Assembly: GCA_017436245.1 (NCBI GenBank)
Contig: JAFSDN010000110.1
Coordinates: forward strand, 1 to 60,293
DNA length: 60,293 nucleotides
Direction: 5' to 3'
Source of the DNA: Clostridia bacterium
GTDB lineage: Bacteria > Bacillota > Clostridia > Monoglobales > Monoglobaceae
Position 1 is the first letter of the stretch, and every line of letters starts with the position of its first letter. Positions 1 through 7,956 of the stretch are shown here, piece after piece. Made by a program: the position numbers and the translations under genes. The notes beneath the pieces are model-generated. The model was not told the origin of the DNA. It ran no database searches and worked only from the letters and a program-made list of their open reading frames with translations.

Positions 1-1703
1 CTCATTGCGTCTTCAAATGCTGTTCGTGAATCCCAGAACCGTGACGCTTCAGGCACATTCGCCGCAATTGTGTATATATCCGGCTTTACAGATTGCACCG
101 TCTCAAGAGGAGTGTGAATTCCCGTTGAGTAGAAGTAATTAAGTCTTGAGATATTGGGAACAAAATCATATACATATATGGGGTTCCACTTATTCAATCC
201 GTGCGGATATCCGGGCCATTGCAGGTTCATCAGGCCATATTTAAGCTGCGCATCATTTGCCTCCCCGTAAACAGCATTTGCTTCTATCTCTTTGTTTACA
301 AATCTTCTGCCGTTTTCTGTTTCTTCAAATAGTCCTGCACTCTTTGGGCCCCACGAAGCAAGTTTTTGGCCTACCTCTGTGAGCATAAAGTCGAAATAAC
401 GAAGCACCTGCGGAAGCTCCTCTGCAGATATCCTGTTCTTCATAAACGCCCACTTATGTCCGCCTGTAAGTTCGTTTTTAATGGGTATAAACTTATCCGT
501 ATTAAACGGTATATTTACTGCTACCTTTCTGTATTTATAACCATCTGCGTTCTTATTTAATGTCACAACATCCGGTGCAGTTCCTCCATAAAGAACAGCA
601 TATTGTCCGTTAGCACATTTCTCTTCATAGGTTGCTCTGTTATCTACCAAAGAATCCTGCGCTATCACATCCTCGCGTATTAACTCGGTGAGTTCTCGCA
701 TAGTATCCTTAAAGAAGGGCTGTTCGTACATATATTCAATCTTGCCTGTCTCTACATCAAAATATGTAAAATAGTTGCTTCCGATACTTGCAGGAGATGC
801 ATTATATCCGTTTAAAGCGCCTGCAAGAACTGTAAGGAAATCCCAGTTATCAGAGCCCGCAAGGGCATATGTTGCATATACATCTCTGTTTCCTGTTTTG
901 AGGTTAAGAGCCTTTACATCACGCATAAACTGATAAAATTCTTCTTTTGAGTTAAACGAAGCGTTTAGTATTTCTTCCTGAGTAAAGCCACCGTTTGCAT
1001 TGAATTTCTCTACAAGTTCATCTTGAGTGTACGCATCCGGCTTGAGCATTTTTAAAATATCGTCACGAACTAAAACGCAGCCTGAGCTCGCATTTGGCAC
1101 CTGATTTCTTGCAAGAATTTCAGGGTCCATATCGGGATAAGCATAGCTAAGCGGAACGCTCATATCTATTTCATAAATGCTGCCGTCTTCGTATTGGCTT
1201 TCCATCCAATCTCCCTTTTCCATTAATGCATGAAGATTAGGCATATATTTAGGAATTAAATCAGATAGTTCCCAAATCATATCTTCCTCGATAAGCTGAT
1301 TTAAGACATTATTCTGGCAACCCCAAAGCACATCAGGCCATGTTTCTGTAGCAATAACTTTTGCAAGCTTACCATCTTGCATATCTCCGTTGTTGTCGTA
1401 CGATTCTTCTGATAACTTAACACCTGTAATACGCTGAATTTCCGGTGTAACAACATCGTTTTCCGCTATATCATTTTTCTTAAGCGAATAAGAACCGGTA
1501 CCGTACCACATCGTAAGCTCAATCTGATTTCCAGTCCAATCCGGCATTTCTGATGAGTCATCAAAATTTACGGCTTCCTCATTAAACTTGTACTCTACAT
1601 CCACAAGTTCTCCAATATCAGTTGTTGCTGTCTTGTTTCCGCAGCCTGCAAAGGTAGATATAATCATAACCAGTGCAAAAATCAAAGCTAAATTTCTTCT
1701 CAT
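1..1703 (-). CDS. Extracellular solute-binding lipoprotein of an ABC sugar transporter (3' end outside window)
   Basis: The reading frame stays open from an ATG at 1703 to the window edge, giving 567 codons without the C-terminus. The N-terminus is a lipoprotein signal: MRRN, a hydrophobic stretch, then the lipobox FAGC with the lipid-accepting Cys at residue 21. The body has features of large family 1 solute-binding proteins (LplA/YtcQ-like, about 500-600 aa): ELTMWYGTGS near residue 60, then a WPDVLWG motif. A GGAGG ribosome site precedes the start. It is divergent from an AraC-type regulator, the usual arrangement for a carbohydrate uptake system. Permease genes would lie beyond base 1; none is visible. 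Family assignment is secure; the sugar is unknown. Confidence 0.85.
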   Translation of the reverse strand, partial: MRRNLALIFALVMIISTFAGCGNKTATTDIGELVDVEYKFNEEAVNFDDSSEMPDWTGNQIELTMWYGTGSYSLKKNDIAENDVVTPEIQRITGVKLSEESYDNNGDMQDGKLAKVIATETWPDVLWGCQNNVLNQLIEEDMIWELSDLIPKYMPNLHALMEKGDWMESQYEDGSIYEIDMSVPLSYAYPDMDPEILARNQVPNASSGCVLVRDDILKMLKPDAYTQDELVEKFNANGGFTQEEILNASFNSKEEFYQFMRDVKALNLKTGNRDVYATYALAGSDNWDFLTVLAGALNGYNASPASIGSNYFTYFDVETGKIEYMYEQPFFKDTMRELTELIREDVIAQDSLVDNRATYEEKCANGQYAVLYGGTAPDVVTLNKNADGYKYRKVAVNIPFNTDKFIPIKNELTGGHKWAFMKNRISAEELPQVLRYFDFMLTEVGQKLASWGPKSAGLFEETENGRRFVNKEIEANAVYGEANDAQLKYGLMNLQWPGYPHGLNKWNPIYVYDFVPNISRLNYFYSTGIHTPLETVQSVKPDIYTIAANVPEASRFWDSRTAFEDAM

Positions 1704-1870
1704 ACTTTTTCCTCCAAAATAGTAATTATATTCCAAAGTGTATTTTTCTTCTCCTCACACCTCCTATAGCTGTTTTTTTTAAATTACCTCTGCCCTTTTA
1801 AAAAGCATCTTGCCAAATAATTGCCACAATACCGATACCCAAATAAGTATATCTATTTTTATATTAACAC

Positions 1871-1899
1871 TTGCATTTTTATTTTCAAGATGTTATACT
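1871..1899 (+). promoter_or_regulatory. Sigma-A type promoter for the AraC-family gene
   Basis: TTGCAT (1871-1876) and TATACT (1894-1899) are separated by exactly 17 bp and lie about 40 bp upstream of the regulator's start codon. Assignment is by consensus match only. Confidence 0.6.
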
Positions 1900-1940
1900 G
1901 TGAAAAAAGTAACTTTTCTATATTTTTGGAGGTGTGCGAT

Positions 1941-2699
1941 ATGTCAGGTAATGGAATCTATGTCTCAGAGCTATCTTCTTCCAGCCATTCATTTGGAAGC
2001 TATCATTTTTGCAGAGGAAATAGCAACAAAAGAAAAACAAGAATAGGAATTATTAAAAAAGGCAGGGGAACCTATACCTATTTAAATAAAAAATTAAAAG
2101 TAACAGAAGGCGATGTTGTTTTTATACCTGAAAATATTTTTTGTTATTCTGAATGGCATGGAACCCCTGACATAGAGGTTCTGTATATAAATTGCTTTAT
2201 CCATTATAAAGACAATTTCTATGACCCGCAGATTATAAACTGTAACGAAGAAATAAAAAATAATTTGATAAGCGTAGCTCATCTTTTATCTTCAGGTCCT
2301 ATTGAAACATTGGAAGCATATTCTCTTTTTTATAAAATTTTGATAACCATACTTCCTAATATGAGTCTATCAAACATTTCCACGGATAAAACTCTTGCAA
2401 AGGCAATCGCCTACATCACAAATAATTGGAATAAGATTTCTTCTGTTTCTGAAATAGCTAAAGAATGCTGCGTTAGTGAATCTTCGCTATATAATTTATT
2501 CAGGAATAAAATTGGTCAATCACCAATAAACTTCTTAAACTCAATTAAAATTAATAAGGCTATTGAATTGCTGGAAAACAGCAACTATTCAATTTCCATG
2601 ATTAGCCAAAAAACTTGTTTTAACTCAGAAAATCATTTCAGAAAAGTCTTTAGCGATGTTACGGGGACAACTCCCCTAAAATTCAGAAAACAATCATAA
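1941..2699 (+). CDS. AraC-family transcriptional regulator
   Basis: A 252-residue protein starting at ATG 1941, chosen because GGAGGTG sits 7 bases upstream; the frame is open further 5' but without a ribosome site. The N-terminal half (about 1-130) looks like an AraC-type sugar-sensing cupin, with GDVVFIPEN typical of that fold. The C-terminal 100 residues form the double helix-turn-helix domain: SSVSEIAKECCVSESSLYNLFR is the first helix pair and the ending MISQKTCFNSENHFRKVF...GTTPLKFRK is the family signature. It is divergent from the solute-binding protein gene and probably controls it in response to that transporter's sugar. The ligand cannot be read from sequence. Confidence 0.88.
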   Translation: MSGNGIYVSELSSSSHSFGSYHFCRGNSNKRKTRIGIIKKGRGTYTYLNKKLKVTEGDVVFIPENIFCYSEWHGTPDIEVLYINCFIHYKDNFYDPQIINCNEEIKNNLISVAHLLSSGPIETLEAYSLFYKILITILPNMSLSNISTDKTLAKAIAYITNNWNKISSVSEIAKECCVSESSLYNLFRNKIGQSPINFLNSIKINKAIELLENSNYSISMISQKTCFNSENHFRKVFSDVTGTTPLKFRKQS

Positions 2700-2740
2700 A
2701 AAGATGAAATATGTATTAAAAGCGGCACCATTATAAATAA

Positions 2741-3991
2741 ATATGTGCTACCTTTGACGAAATGATCAAGATTGGAAATTCGTCAAAAAAGAAAAGTAAG
2801 AATTTGGGTTACAAAGGTATTGGAAGGTTATCTGGTGTTCCATATTGCCAAAAACTCACATTTATTAATATCGCCAATTATAAATCAATGGAAATGCAAT
2901 ATTATTCCATTGATGGGGCTAAATACGAAAAATTGAAAGCTGCGGGGGAAGATAAGGGTGTTAGTTTTGTTGATATAATGAATTTAATTGGTTCCTCTTA
3001 TACTCAAAACGATATAGCGATAAATGAACGTTACATTAAAAAGCTTCAAAAGTATAAAGATCTTTTAGAAAAAACTAATACCGGTTTTTTAGTGATTTTA
3101 GAAGGGATTTCTCCTGTTTTGAAAAATACAATTGAAGATGAAAACTTTTTTGAAAATTTGCAATGGTTATTACCCGTGGATTTTGAACAAAGTTTATATT
3201 CTTGCGAAAACGGAGAACTTTTTGAGGATCTTACGACAGAAACCGAGAATAATCCTCCGATAATATCATTCTGCAAAATCACTTTTAATGATACTGCAAT
3301 TTATAGACCTATAAAAAAAGATATGTTAAGAGATTATCTTTGTAAAAGCAACTTCAAATATGCTGTTGGCTTTCATTCTTTTAACAAAAATAAAATTGCA
3401 ATAGACAGAAATAATACTTTTACTGGCATACGCATATATATTGATAATATGTTGCTGTGCACGGAAGATGAATTACTTAGGAGTTTAGAAAATTATGGGT
3501 TATTAACACATACCTTAAATGGGCAAATGCAGTCTGTTAGAGGTATAGGTGCTATCATATATATAACTGATAAAGTCAACATCTCTGCAAATGCACGAAG
3601 AACATTCATTGAAGTAACGGATAATGATTCCCTAGAATTTCTAAAATTGATTGCAGAGTTTGTTAATACTATATATGATACAAGGTATGCCTTATCAAAT
3701 TATATGAATGCTAAAGAAAAACACGAGCAAAATTCTGAATTTGTTAAGAAACTAAAAGAGATGGCTCTTATTAATTTGAAAAAGCTGGCAAAAGAAGATA
3801 TAGATTTGCCACTTGACGAAATAGACGAAACTCCTTTTGACAGTTTAAGTGTTCTAGAGAAAAAAAGAATTATAAAAAAGAACATAACAAGAAAACTGGA
3901 CATAAGTTTAAAAGAATACCTGAATAGTTTAATTGTCTATGATTCGGAAAATGCATACGAAGAATTTATTAATTGGATATCAAAAAAATAA
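2741..3991 (+). pseudogene. 5'-truncated GHKL (HSP90/histidine kinase-like) ATPase-fold protein
   Basis: From ATG 2762 the frame encodes 409 residues that begin inside a GHKL ATPase domain: IKIGNSSKKK, then GYKGIGRLSG, match the ATP-lid part of proteins whose lid reads W.IG.S.K....GRKGIGR. The preceding N-box (E..N) and DxGxG motif that complete the ATP site are absent. In-frame codons upstream of the ATG (ICATFDE) also look like family sequence, up to a stop at 2738-2740. I infer loss of roughly the first 60-90 codons, leaving a remnant that could not bind ATP. No ribosome site precedes the ATG. The rest (residues about 60-409) is lysine- and glutamate-rich and I recognise no further domain. 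Base composition is very AT-rich, unlike the housekeeping genes beyond 5.8 kb. Confidence 0.6.
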
Positions 3992-4027
3992 TGGTAAAAG
4001 GCTGACGTTTGTCGGCCTTTTACCATT
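3990..4027. terminator. Bidirectional hairpin between convergent genes
   Basis: AATGGTAAAAGGC pairs with GCCTTTTACCATT around a short inner GAC/GTC stem. It lies between the end of the GHKL remnant and the end of the convergent secreted-protein gene, so it probably terminates both. Confidence 0.7.
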
Positions 4028-4039
4028 TTCTATAAAGTG

Positions 4040-4603
4040 TCATTTACTTTCTAAAATCAGTTTTCTTGCAAGTATAAACAAGCTATTATCAACTGACGGA
4101 ATATCTCTTGAAAACAGGTCTTTCATATATTCCACATCGGGATTGAAGTTAGGGTTTACAGATTGATAGATTTTCACACGAGCATTAAATTCTGCTTCTG
4201 CATAAGTGATTTTGCTGGATTGATAATCTTCAATTACGGGAGCGATTATAACCCTGACCTTTTCAAGATTGTTGGCATAAAAATCAGGTCGCAAATGCAT
4301 ATCCCGGTATTGCCATATTGCATTATTGGCTATATCAACAAGCTCACCATAGCTATAACCGTTTGTCTGACCGTTGAGCCAAGCGTTGAAGAATATACGG
4401 TTTGATTTTGCTCTTGCATCGGCATAACCCAAGCCATTCTGCACCTCGGTTAAAATATCACCAATACAAATTTCAACAAAAATGATTGCTTCCTTTGTGG
4501 CATTGCAGGGTGCCGACTCTCTCGGCACCTCTGCAGCACTTACAGAAAAAGAACTTATTAAAATTGATACGATTGATATGATGGATATGATGGATTTTTT
4601 CAT
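4040..4603 (-). CDS. Small secreted protein of unknown function
   Basis: 187 residues with a clear Sec signal peptide: MKKS, a serine/isoleucine-rich hydrophobic core, and a probable cleavage after VSA (about residue 23). The mature part is mostly helical in character, with no family I recognise; motifs such as QTNGYSYGELVDIANNAIWQY may be useful in a search. The start ATG overlaps the preceding stop as ATGA (4600-4603) and GGAGGT lies just upstream, so it is translationally coupled to the DUF6809-like gene. It is the third gene of a TnpV-led operon, which makes it candidate mobile-element cargo. Confidence 0.7.
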   Translation of the reverse strand: MKKSIISIISIVSILISSFSVSAAEVPRESAPCNATKEAIIFVEICIGDILTEVQNGLGYADARAKSNRIFFNAWLNGQTNGYSYGELVDIANNAIWQYRDMHLRPDFYANNLEKVRVIIAPVIEDYQSSKITYAEAEFNARVKIYQSVNPNFNPDVEYMKDLFSRDIPSVDNSLFILARKLILESK

Positions 4604-4911
4604 TTTGAAATACCTCCGCTAATTTTATCTTTTAGTATAATGCTGTTATCAAACAATAAGCTGTCGCACATCATCAGAACACCAAGTCTAAATCCTATTT
4701 TGAAATTTTCAACACCGCTTGTAGCACTAATTTCATCACTTGCATTTACAAGCTCATTAAAGAGCTTTAAATTTTCTCCGTTCAATTCTTTTGTCAGCTT
4801 ACTTTCAACCTCAGAAAAGGTTTTTACAGCTTTCTCATAAGGGCGAGGTCTTCTGTTTCGATTTTCATTTGGGTTGATATTACCGTAATACAATTCATCA
4901 AGAAAGCTCAT
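4600..4911 (-). CDS. DUF6809-like small protein
   Basis: 103 residues starting MSFLDELYYGNINPNE. The N-terminal LYYGNI.P motif, a central ELxxxxDEIS segment and the ending ENFKIGFRLGVLMM resemble the small DUF6809 family that accompanies mobile elements in Firmicutes (recognised from memory, not searched). Start 4911 is chosen over a longer frame to 4995 because GGAGGTGCGAAG precedes it and it overlaps the TnpV-like stop as ATGA. Function is unknown. Confidence 0.65.
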   Translation of the reverse strand: MSFLDELYYGNINPNENRNRRPRPYEKAVKTFSEVESKLTKELNGENLKLFNELVNASDEISATSGVENFKIGFRLGVLMMCDSLLFDNSIILKDKISGGISK

Positions 4912-5291
4912 CTTCGCACCTCCATTGAATATACAAAATCTCGCAACACAAATTCTTCTGCGGAATGTCTTATGTTGTTCATAGCACCCACCCAAGCCAT
5001 TTGGTCTTTGGCTTTGAGTTCTTCCGTAATGCCTTGTTTGACCGCCATATCTTTGACAAGCTTATTAACCATCTTCTTTGCGGAAGTGTCAATTTCTTCA
5101 AGATATGCAAGCCAAGTCCCGTTAATCATTTTCATTGAGTAGAAAGCAGGGCGGTTTTCTTTGATGAATATTGAGTGCAAACTACCATACTTACCAATGT
5201 TGTAAGTTCCTTCGGGAGCCTTTAGGTTTGGAATGTAGTAATCACCATTTTTTACATACTCAATTCCGTTTTCGATAATTTTTTCTTTCAT
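4908..5291 (-). CDS. TnpV-like transposon-encoded protein
   Basis: 127 residues. NGDYYIPNL near the start, IGKYGSL, then KAKDQMAWVGAMNNIRHSAEE in the C-terminal half match the TnpV proteins carried by Clostridia transposons (recognised from memory). Ribosome site AAAGGAGG precedes ATG 5291. It heads a three-gene operon with two ATGA overlaps. TnpV has no well-defined biochemical role. No integrase or transposase is present nearby, so this looks like part of a decayed or partly captured element next to tRNA-Ser. Confidence 0.72.
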   Translation of the reverse strand: MKEKIIENGIEYVKNGDYYIPNLKAPEGTYNIGKYGSLHSIFIKENRPAFYSMKMINGTWLAYLEEIDTSAKKMVNKLVKDMAVKQGITEELKAKDQMAWVGAMNNIRHSAEEFVLRDFVYSMEVRR

Positions 5292-5606
5292 AGCGTAAAC
5301 GCCTCCTTTAAATTTGGTATCTTCATTTTAACAGAAGGCTTTTACTTTGACGAATGTGCGGATAAAAAAGCATAAGAAAAAGAGATAAAACCTTTTACAG
5401 TCTTATCTCTTACTTCTGTACCTTGCAATGCTCATACTATTTTGAACTACTGTCCTTAACTGTATTCAGCATTAACATTCTCCTTTTTAATCAAACTCGC
5501 TTTTGCGAGTTTGCACCTTACTTCTTCCTTATTCACTATTACTTATTACTTTCCAAAAATCGACAAGTATTTTTAGGAAATAGTGAAGAGTGAATAGGTA
5601 ATAAGT
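5292..5606. other. Intergenic region with hairpins between the TnpV operon and tRNA-Ser
   Basis: No plausible gene. It contains a hairpin AAGAGATAA / TTATCTCTT at about 5379-5412 and, at about 5529-5606, an AT-rich imperfect inverted repeat made of variants of TTATTCACTATTACTTATTAC. The upstream part should contain the promoter of the TnpV operon, but I cannot place it convincingly. Confidence 0.4.
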
Positions 5607-5642
5607 AAAATCGACATTCCTCTTTCGAAGAATGTCGATTTT
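5607..5642 (-). terminator. Terminator of tRNA-Ser
   Basis: AATCGACATTC and GAATGTCGATT form an 11-bp stem around a short loop. It begins directly after the encoded CCA of the tRNA; on the minus strand a TTTTA run follows. Confidence 0.75.
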
Positions 5643-5734
5643 TGGCGGAGAGGGAGGGATTCGAACCCTCGAACGGGTATTAGCCGTTACACGATTTCCA
5701 ATCGTGCGCCTTAGGCCAGCTCAGCCACCTCTCC
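5643..5734 (-). tRNA. tRNA-Ser (anticodon GGA)
   Basis: The minus strand folds as a class II tRNA of 92 nt. Acceptor GGAGAGG (5734-5728) pairs with CCTCTCC, the discriminator is G and CCA is encoded (5645-5643). The anticodon arm is CACGA-TTGGAAA-TCGTG, giving GGA, which reads UCC/UCU. A long variable arm lies between TCGTG and the T arm, and the T loop reads GGTTCGAATCC. Serine identity follows from the anticodon and the long variable arm. Its 3' end faces the accessory region at 1-5.3 kb, the usual orientation for element integration at a tRNA. Confidence 0.97.
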
Positions 5735-5745
5735 GAGACTAAGAT

Positions 5746-5774
5746 ATTATACAACATAATTTTAAAAAAATCAA
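5746..5774 (-). promoter_or_regulatory. Promoter of tRNA-Ser
   Basis: On the minus strand TTGATT (5774-5769) and TATAAT (5751-5746) are 17 bp apart and end about 11 bp before the mature tRNA 5' end. Confidence 0.75.
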
Positions 5775-5860
5775 GCCTTTCATGAAAATTTTTGAAAATA
5801 TATTATGAAATATGGGTTATAATATATTTTGACAGTATATTTCAGAAAGGTTGATTAAGT

Positions 5861-6118
5861 GTGAAAGAATTTTTTTATAAAATTACAGACGAAGTGGGGA
5901 TACACGCAAGACCTGCCGGTCTGCTTGTGAAAAAAGCGGGCGAGTTTCAGTCACAGGTTAATATTTCAAAGGGCGAAAAAACTGCAGATGCCAAAAAGAT
6001 TTTTGGAATTATGTCACTTGCAGTGAAATGCGGCGATGAAGTGAAAATAACAGTTGAAGGGGCCGATGAAGACCGTGCTTCCATGGAACTGGAGCGGTTT
6101 TTCAGAGAAAATCTGTAA
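5861..6118 (+). CDS. ptsH: Phosphocarrier protein HPr
   Basis: 85 residues, the standard HPr length, with a GTG start behind AGAAAGG. HPr passes phosphate from enzyme I to PTS sugar permeases in the cytoplasm. The active site GIHARPAG carries His15. Where Bacillus HPr has the regulatory serine in KSIMGVMSL, this protein reads KKIFGIMSL, so position 46 is Lys and the HprK target is missing. The gene stands alone, without ptsI, and ends in its own terminator. Family call is secure; loss of Ser46-type control is inferred from the alignment. Confidence 0.93.
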   Translation: MKEFFYKITDEVGIHARPAGLLVKKAGEFQSQVNISKGEKTADAKKIFGIMSLAVKCGDEVKITVEGADEDRASMELERFFRENL

Positions 6119-6128
6119 TAATTAAACT

Positions 6129-6169
6129 AATCGCAGGAAGTGCAATTTTGCATTTCCTGCGATTTTTTT
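6129..6169 (+). terminator. Terminator of ptsH
   Basis: AATCGCAGGAA...TTCCTGCGATT hairpin with inner TGCA pairing followed by seven T. It starts about 10 bp after the ptsH stop. Confidence 0.85.
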
Positions 6170-6217
6170 GCCAATGCCATTACGTTAAGCAGGCTGCAGA
6201 ACAACCCATACGTCTTT

Positions 6218-6292
6218 GTCATCCTGAGCGAAGCGAATGCGGAGTCGAAGGATCTATCTGTCACAAAGATTCTTCACTACGTTCAGAATGAC
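6218..6292. repeat. Dispersed hairpin repeat, copy 1
   Basis: Left arm of the GTCATCCTGAGCGAAGCGAA type (ending GTCGAAGGATCT) and right arm AGATTCTTCACTACGTTC...GAATGAC are inverted relative to each other. The same two-armed unit recurs about ten times in this window, always between genes. Confidence 0.8.
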
Positions 6293-6320
6293 AAGCGGCT
6301 TAACTTGATGAGATTGTTTT

Positions 6321-7124
6321 TTACAGACTTGAATAAAAAGGCTCTGCCTCAGATGGTTTCACCTCAATTTCGGGGAAATGTGCCTCAAAAAATTCTTCAA
6401 GAAATCCGCATATAATATTTTCGGTTTCAAAGTGCCCTGCATCAATCATGTTCAGCCCAAGCTCGTGAGCAGTCATGGCAATGTCGTGCTTCAAATCCGC
6501 TGTGAGGTATACGTCCGCTCCCGAATGATATGCGGCATACATACATTCTCTGCCGCCGCTTCCCGAACAAAGGGCAACGGTTTCCACAATGTCTGTCAGG
6601 TCTCCCGAATACTTCAATGCGGCACAGCAAAGAACTGCCTTGGTCTGCCGTGCAAAATCTTCAAGGGGCATCGGAAATTCAAGAGTTCCCACGCGACCTA
6701 TGGGCGTGAATGGTGTTCCGTCGCCGTCAACACATTCGTCAGCGGTGAAAGGACGGATGTTTTCAAGACCGAGTTTTTCCGCAAGAAGGTCGTTCATGCC
6801 GCCCTCCGTCTTGTCAAAGTTGGTGTGCATACTGTAAATTGAGATATTATTCTTGATTGCGGTGCGAATGATGCTTGCAATGGGGTCGTTTTCGGTTACG
6901 GAGCGCAGGGGCGTGAAAATCAGAGGATGATGTGAAATCATCAGGTCAGCACCGAAGGCAATTGCCTGACGCAGATTTTCCGAGGTTATGTCAAGGCAGA
7001 CAAAGACCTTTTGGATTATCTGGGTTTCATCGCCAACCATAAGCCCCACATTGTCCCAGGGTTCTTTTAGCTCGGGCGGGGCAAAACGTTCAAGCTCTGT
7101 TATGATTTCTGAAAGTCTTATCAT
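6321..7124 (-). CDS. Nif3-like dinuclear metal centre protein (YqfO family)
   Basis: 267 residues from ATG 7124, which has AAGGAGGA upstream; the longer frame to 7196 lacks a ribosome site. Family motifs are PWDNVGLMVG near residue 21, a SHHPLIF metal-binding segment (paired His) near residue 65, and the C-terminal DAGHFETE, whose His and Glu complete the dimetal site. Nif3/YbgI proteins are hexameric; their activity is still uncertain (GTP cyclohydrolase-like or chaperone-like roles have been proposed). It follows trmK by 16 bp, a conserved Firmicutes pairing, so the two are surely co-transcribed. Confidence 0.9.
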   Translation of the reverse strand: MIRLSEIITELERFAPPELKEPWDNVGLMVGDETQIIQKVFVCLDITSENLRQAIAFGADLMISHHPLIFTPLRSVTENDPIASIIRTAIKNNISIYSMHTNFDKTEGGMNDLLAEKLGLENIRPFTADECVDGDGTPFTPIGRVGTLEFPMPLEDFARQTKAVLCCAALKYSGDLTDIVETVALCSGSGGRECMYAAYHSGADVYLTADLKHDIAMTAHELGLNMIDAGHFETENIICGFLEEFFEAHFPEIEVKPSEAEPFYSSL

Positions 7125-7140
7125 AATTAAATCCTCCTTG

Positions 7141-7821
7141 CTAAGACAAAAGACGGAGCAGACAAACAAGCTCTTCAAGCTCGGCTTTGCTCTCACTTTG
7201 TACTGATTTTTTCAAACCTTCAATCCGCTTGTTTATTTTGGTTAAAACCGCATCTTTATACCGTTCAAAGAGCAAGGGTGACGTTTGTTCAAGACCTTTG
7301 CCCAGATAGATTTCCTTTTGGGTGTATTGGGTCGTGCCGCCCGATTTTGCAACAATGATGTTATATAGTTTTTCGTCTTCCGCTTCCAGATATTCGGCTG
7401 AAATTTCATAACCGTTGTCCGACAGATATTCACGGAGCTCGGGAACGGCTGTCATTGGCTGAAGAATCAGCAGCTTTGCCGAGTCGGTGACTTTTCGGGA
7501 ATCTTCAAGAATATCTGCAATGAGGATTCCGCCCATTCCTGCAATGATAATGACCTCTGCCTCGTCTGCTGCAATGGTTTTGAGGCCTGCTCCCAGCCGT
7601 GTTTCTATTTTGTCGCTCAGACCGTTGTGGCGGATATTTTCATCGGCACGCATCAACGGCCCTTTTTTTATGTCGGAGGCAATTGCACGGCTTGCTGTCC
7701 CTTGGCTCACAAGAACAATGGGGATATATGCATGATCGGTTCCGATGTCGGCTGTGCATTTGTTTTTGGGGACAAGCTCCGCTATTTTTTTCAAACGTGG
7801 ATTTAAGGCATTTTTGTTCAT
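7141..7821 (-). CDS. trmK: tRNA (adenine-22-N1)-methyltransferase
   Basis: 226 residues from ATG 7821 (GGAG six bases upstream; an in-frame ATG at 7833 has none). TrmK methylates A22 in tRNA with S-adenosylmethionine. The Rossmann SAM site is ADIGTDHAYIPI near residue 24, and AEVIIIAGMGG near residue 90 is the family's substrate motif. The C-terminal third is Lys/Glu-rich and helical, as in B. subtilis TrmK. It is first in an operon with the Nif3-like gene, the order seen in many Firmicutes. Confidence 0.9.
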   Translation of the reverse strand: MNKNALNPRLKKIAELVPKNKCTADIGTDHAYIPIVLVSQGTASRAIASDIKKGPLMRADENIRHNGLSDKIETRLGAGLKTIAADEAEVIIIAGMGGILIADILEDSRKVTDSAKLLILQPMTAVPELREYLSDNGYEISAEYLEAEDEKLYNIIVAKSGGTTQYTQKEIYLGKGLEQTSPLLFERYKDAVLTKINKRIEGLKKSVQSESKAELEELVCLLRLLS

Positions 7822-7956
7822 AGTTTTCTCCATGTGTTAGTTTATGCTATTATTATATATATACATGGAAGGTTTTGTCAACAAAAAAAAGGATTTTTGC
7901 CGTAAATGAAGAAAAAACATAAAGAAGAGTATTTTTTGATAAAGTCAGGTGAAAAA

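Noticed and set aside
366..560. 64-codon plus-strand frame
   Set aside because: Antisense to the solute-binding protein gene, which is open throughout.
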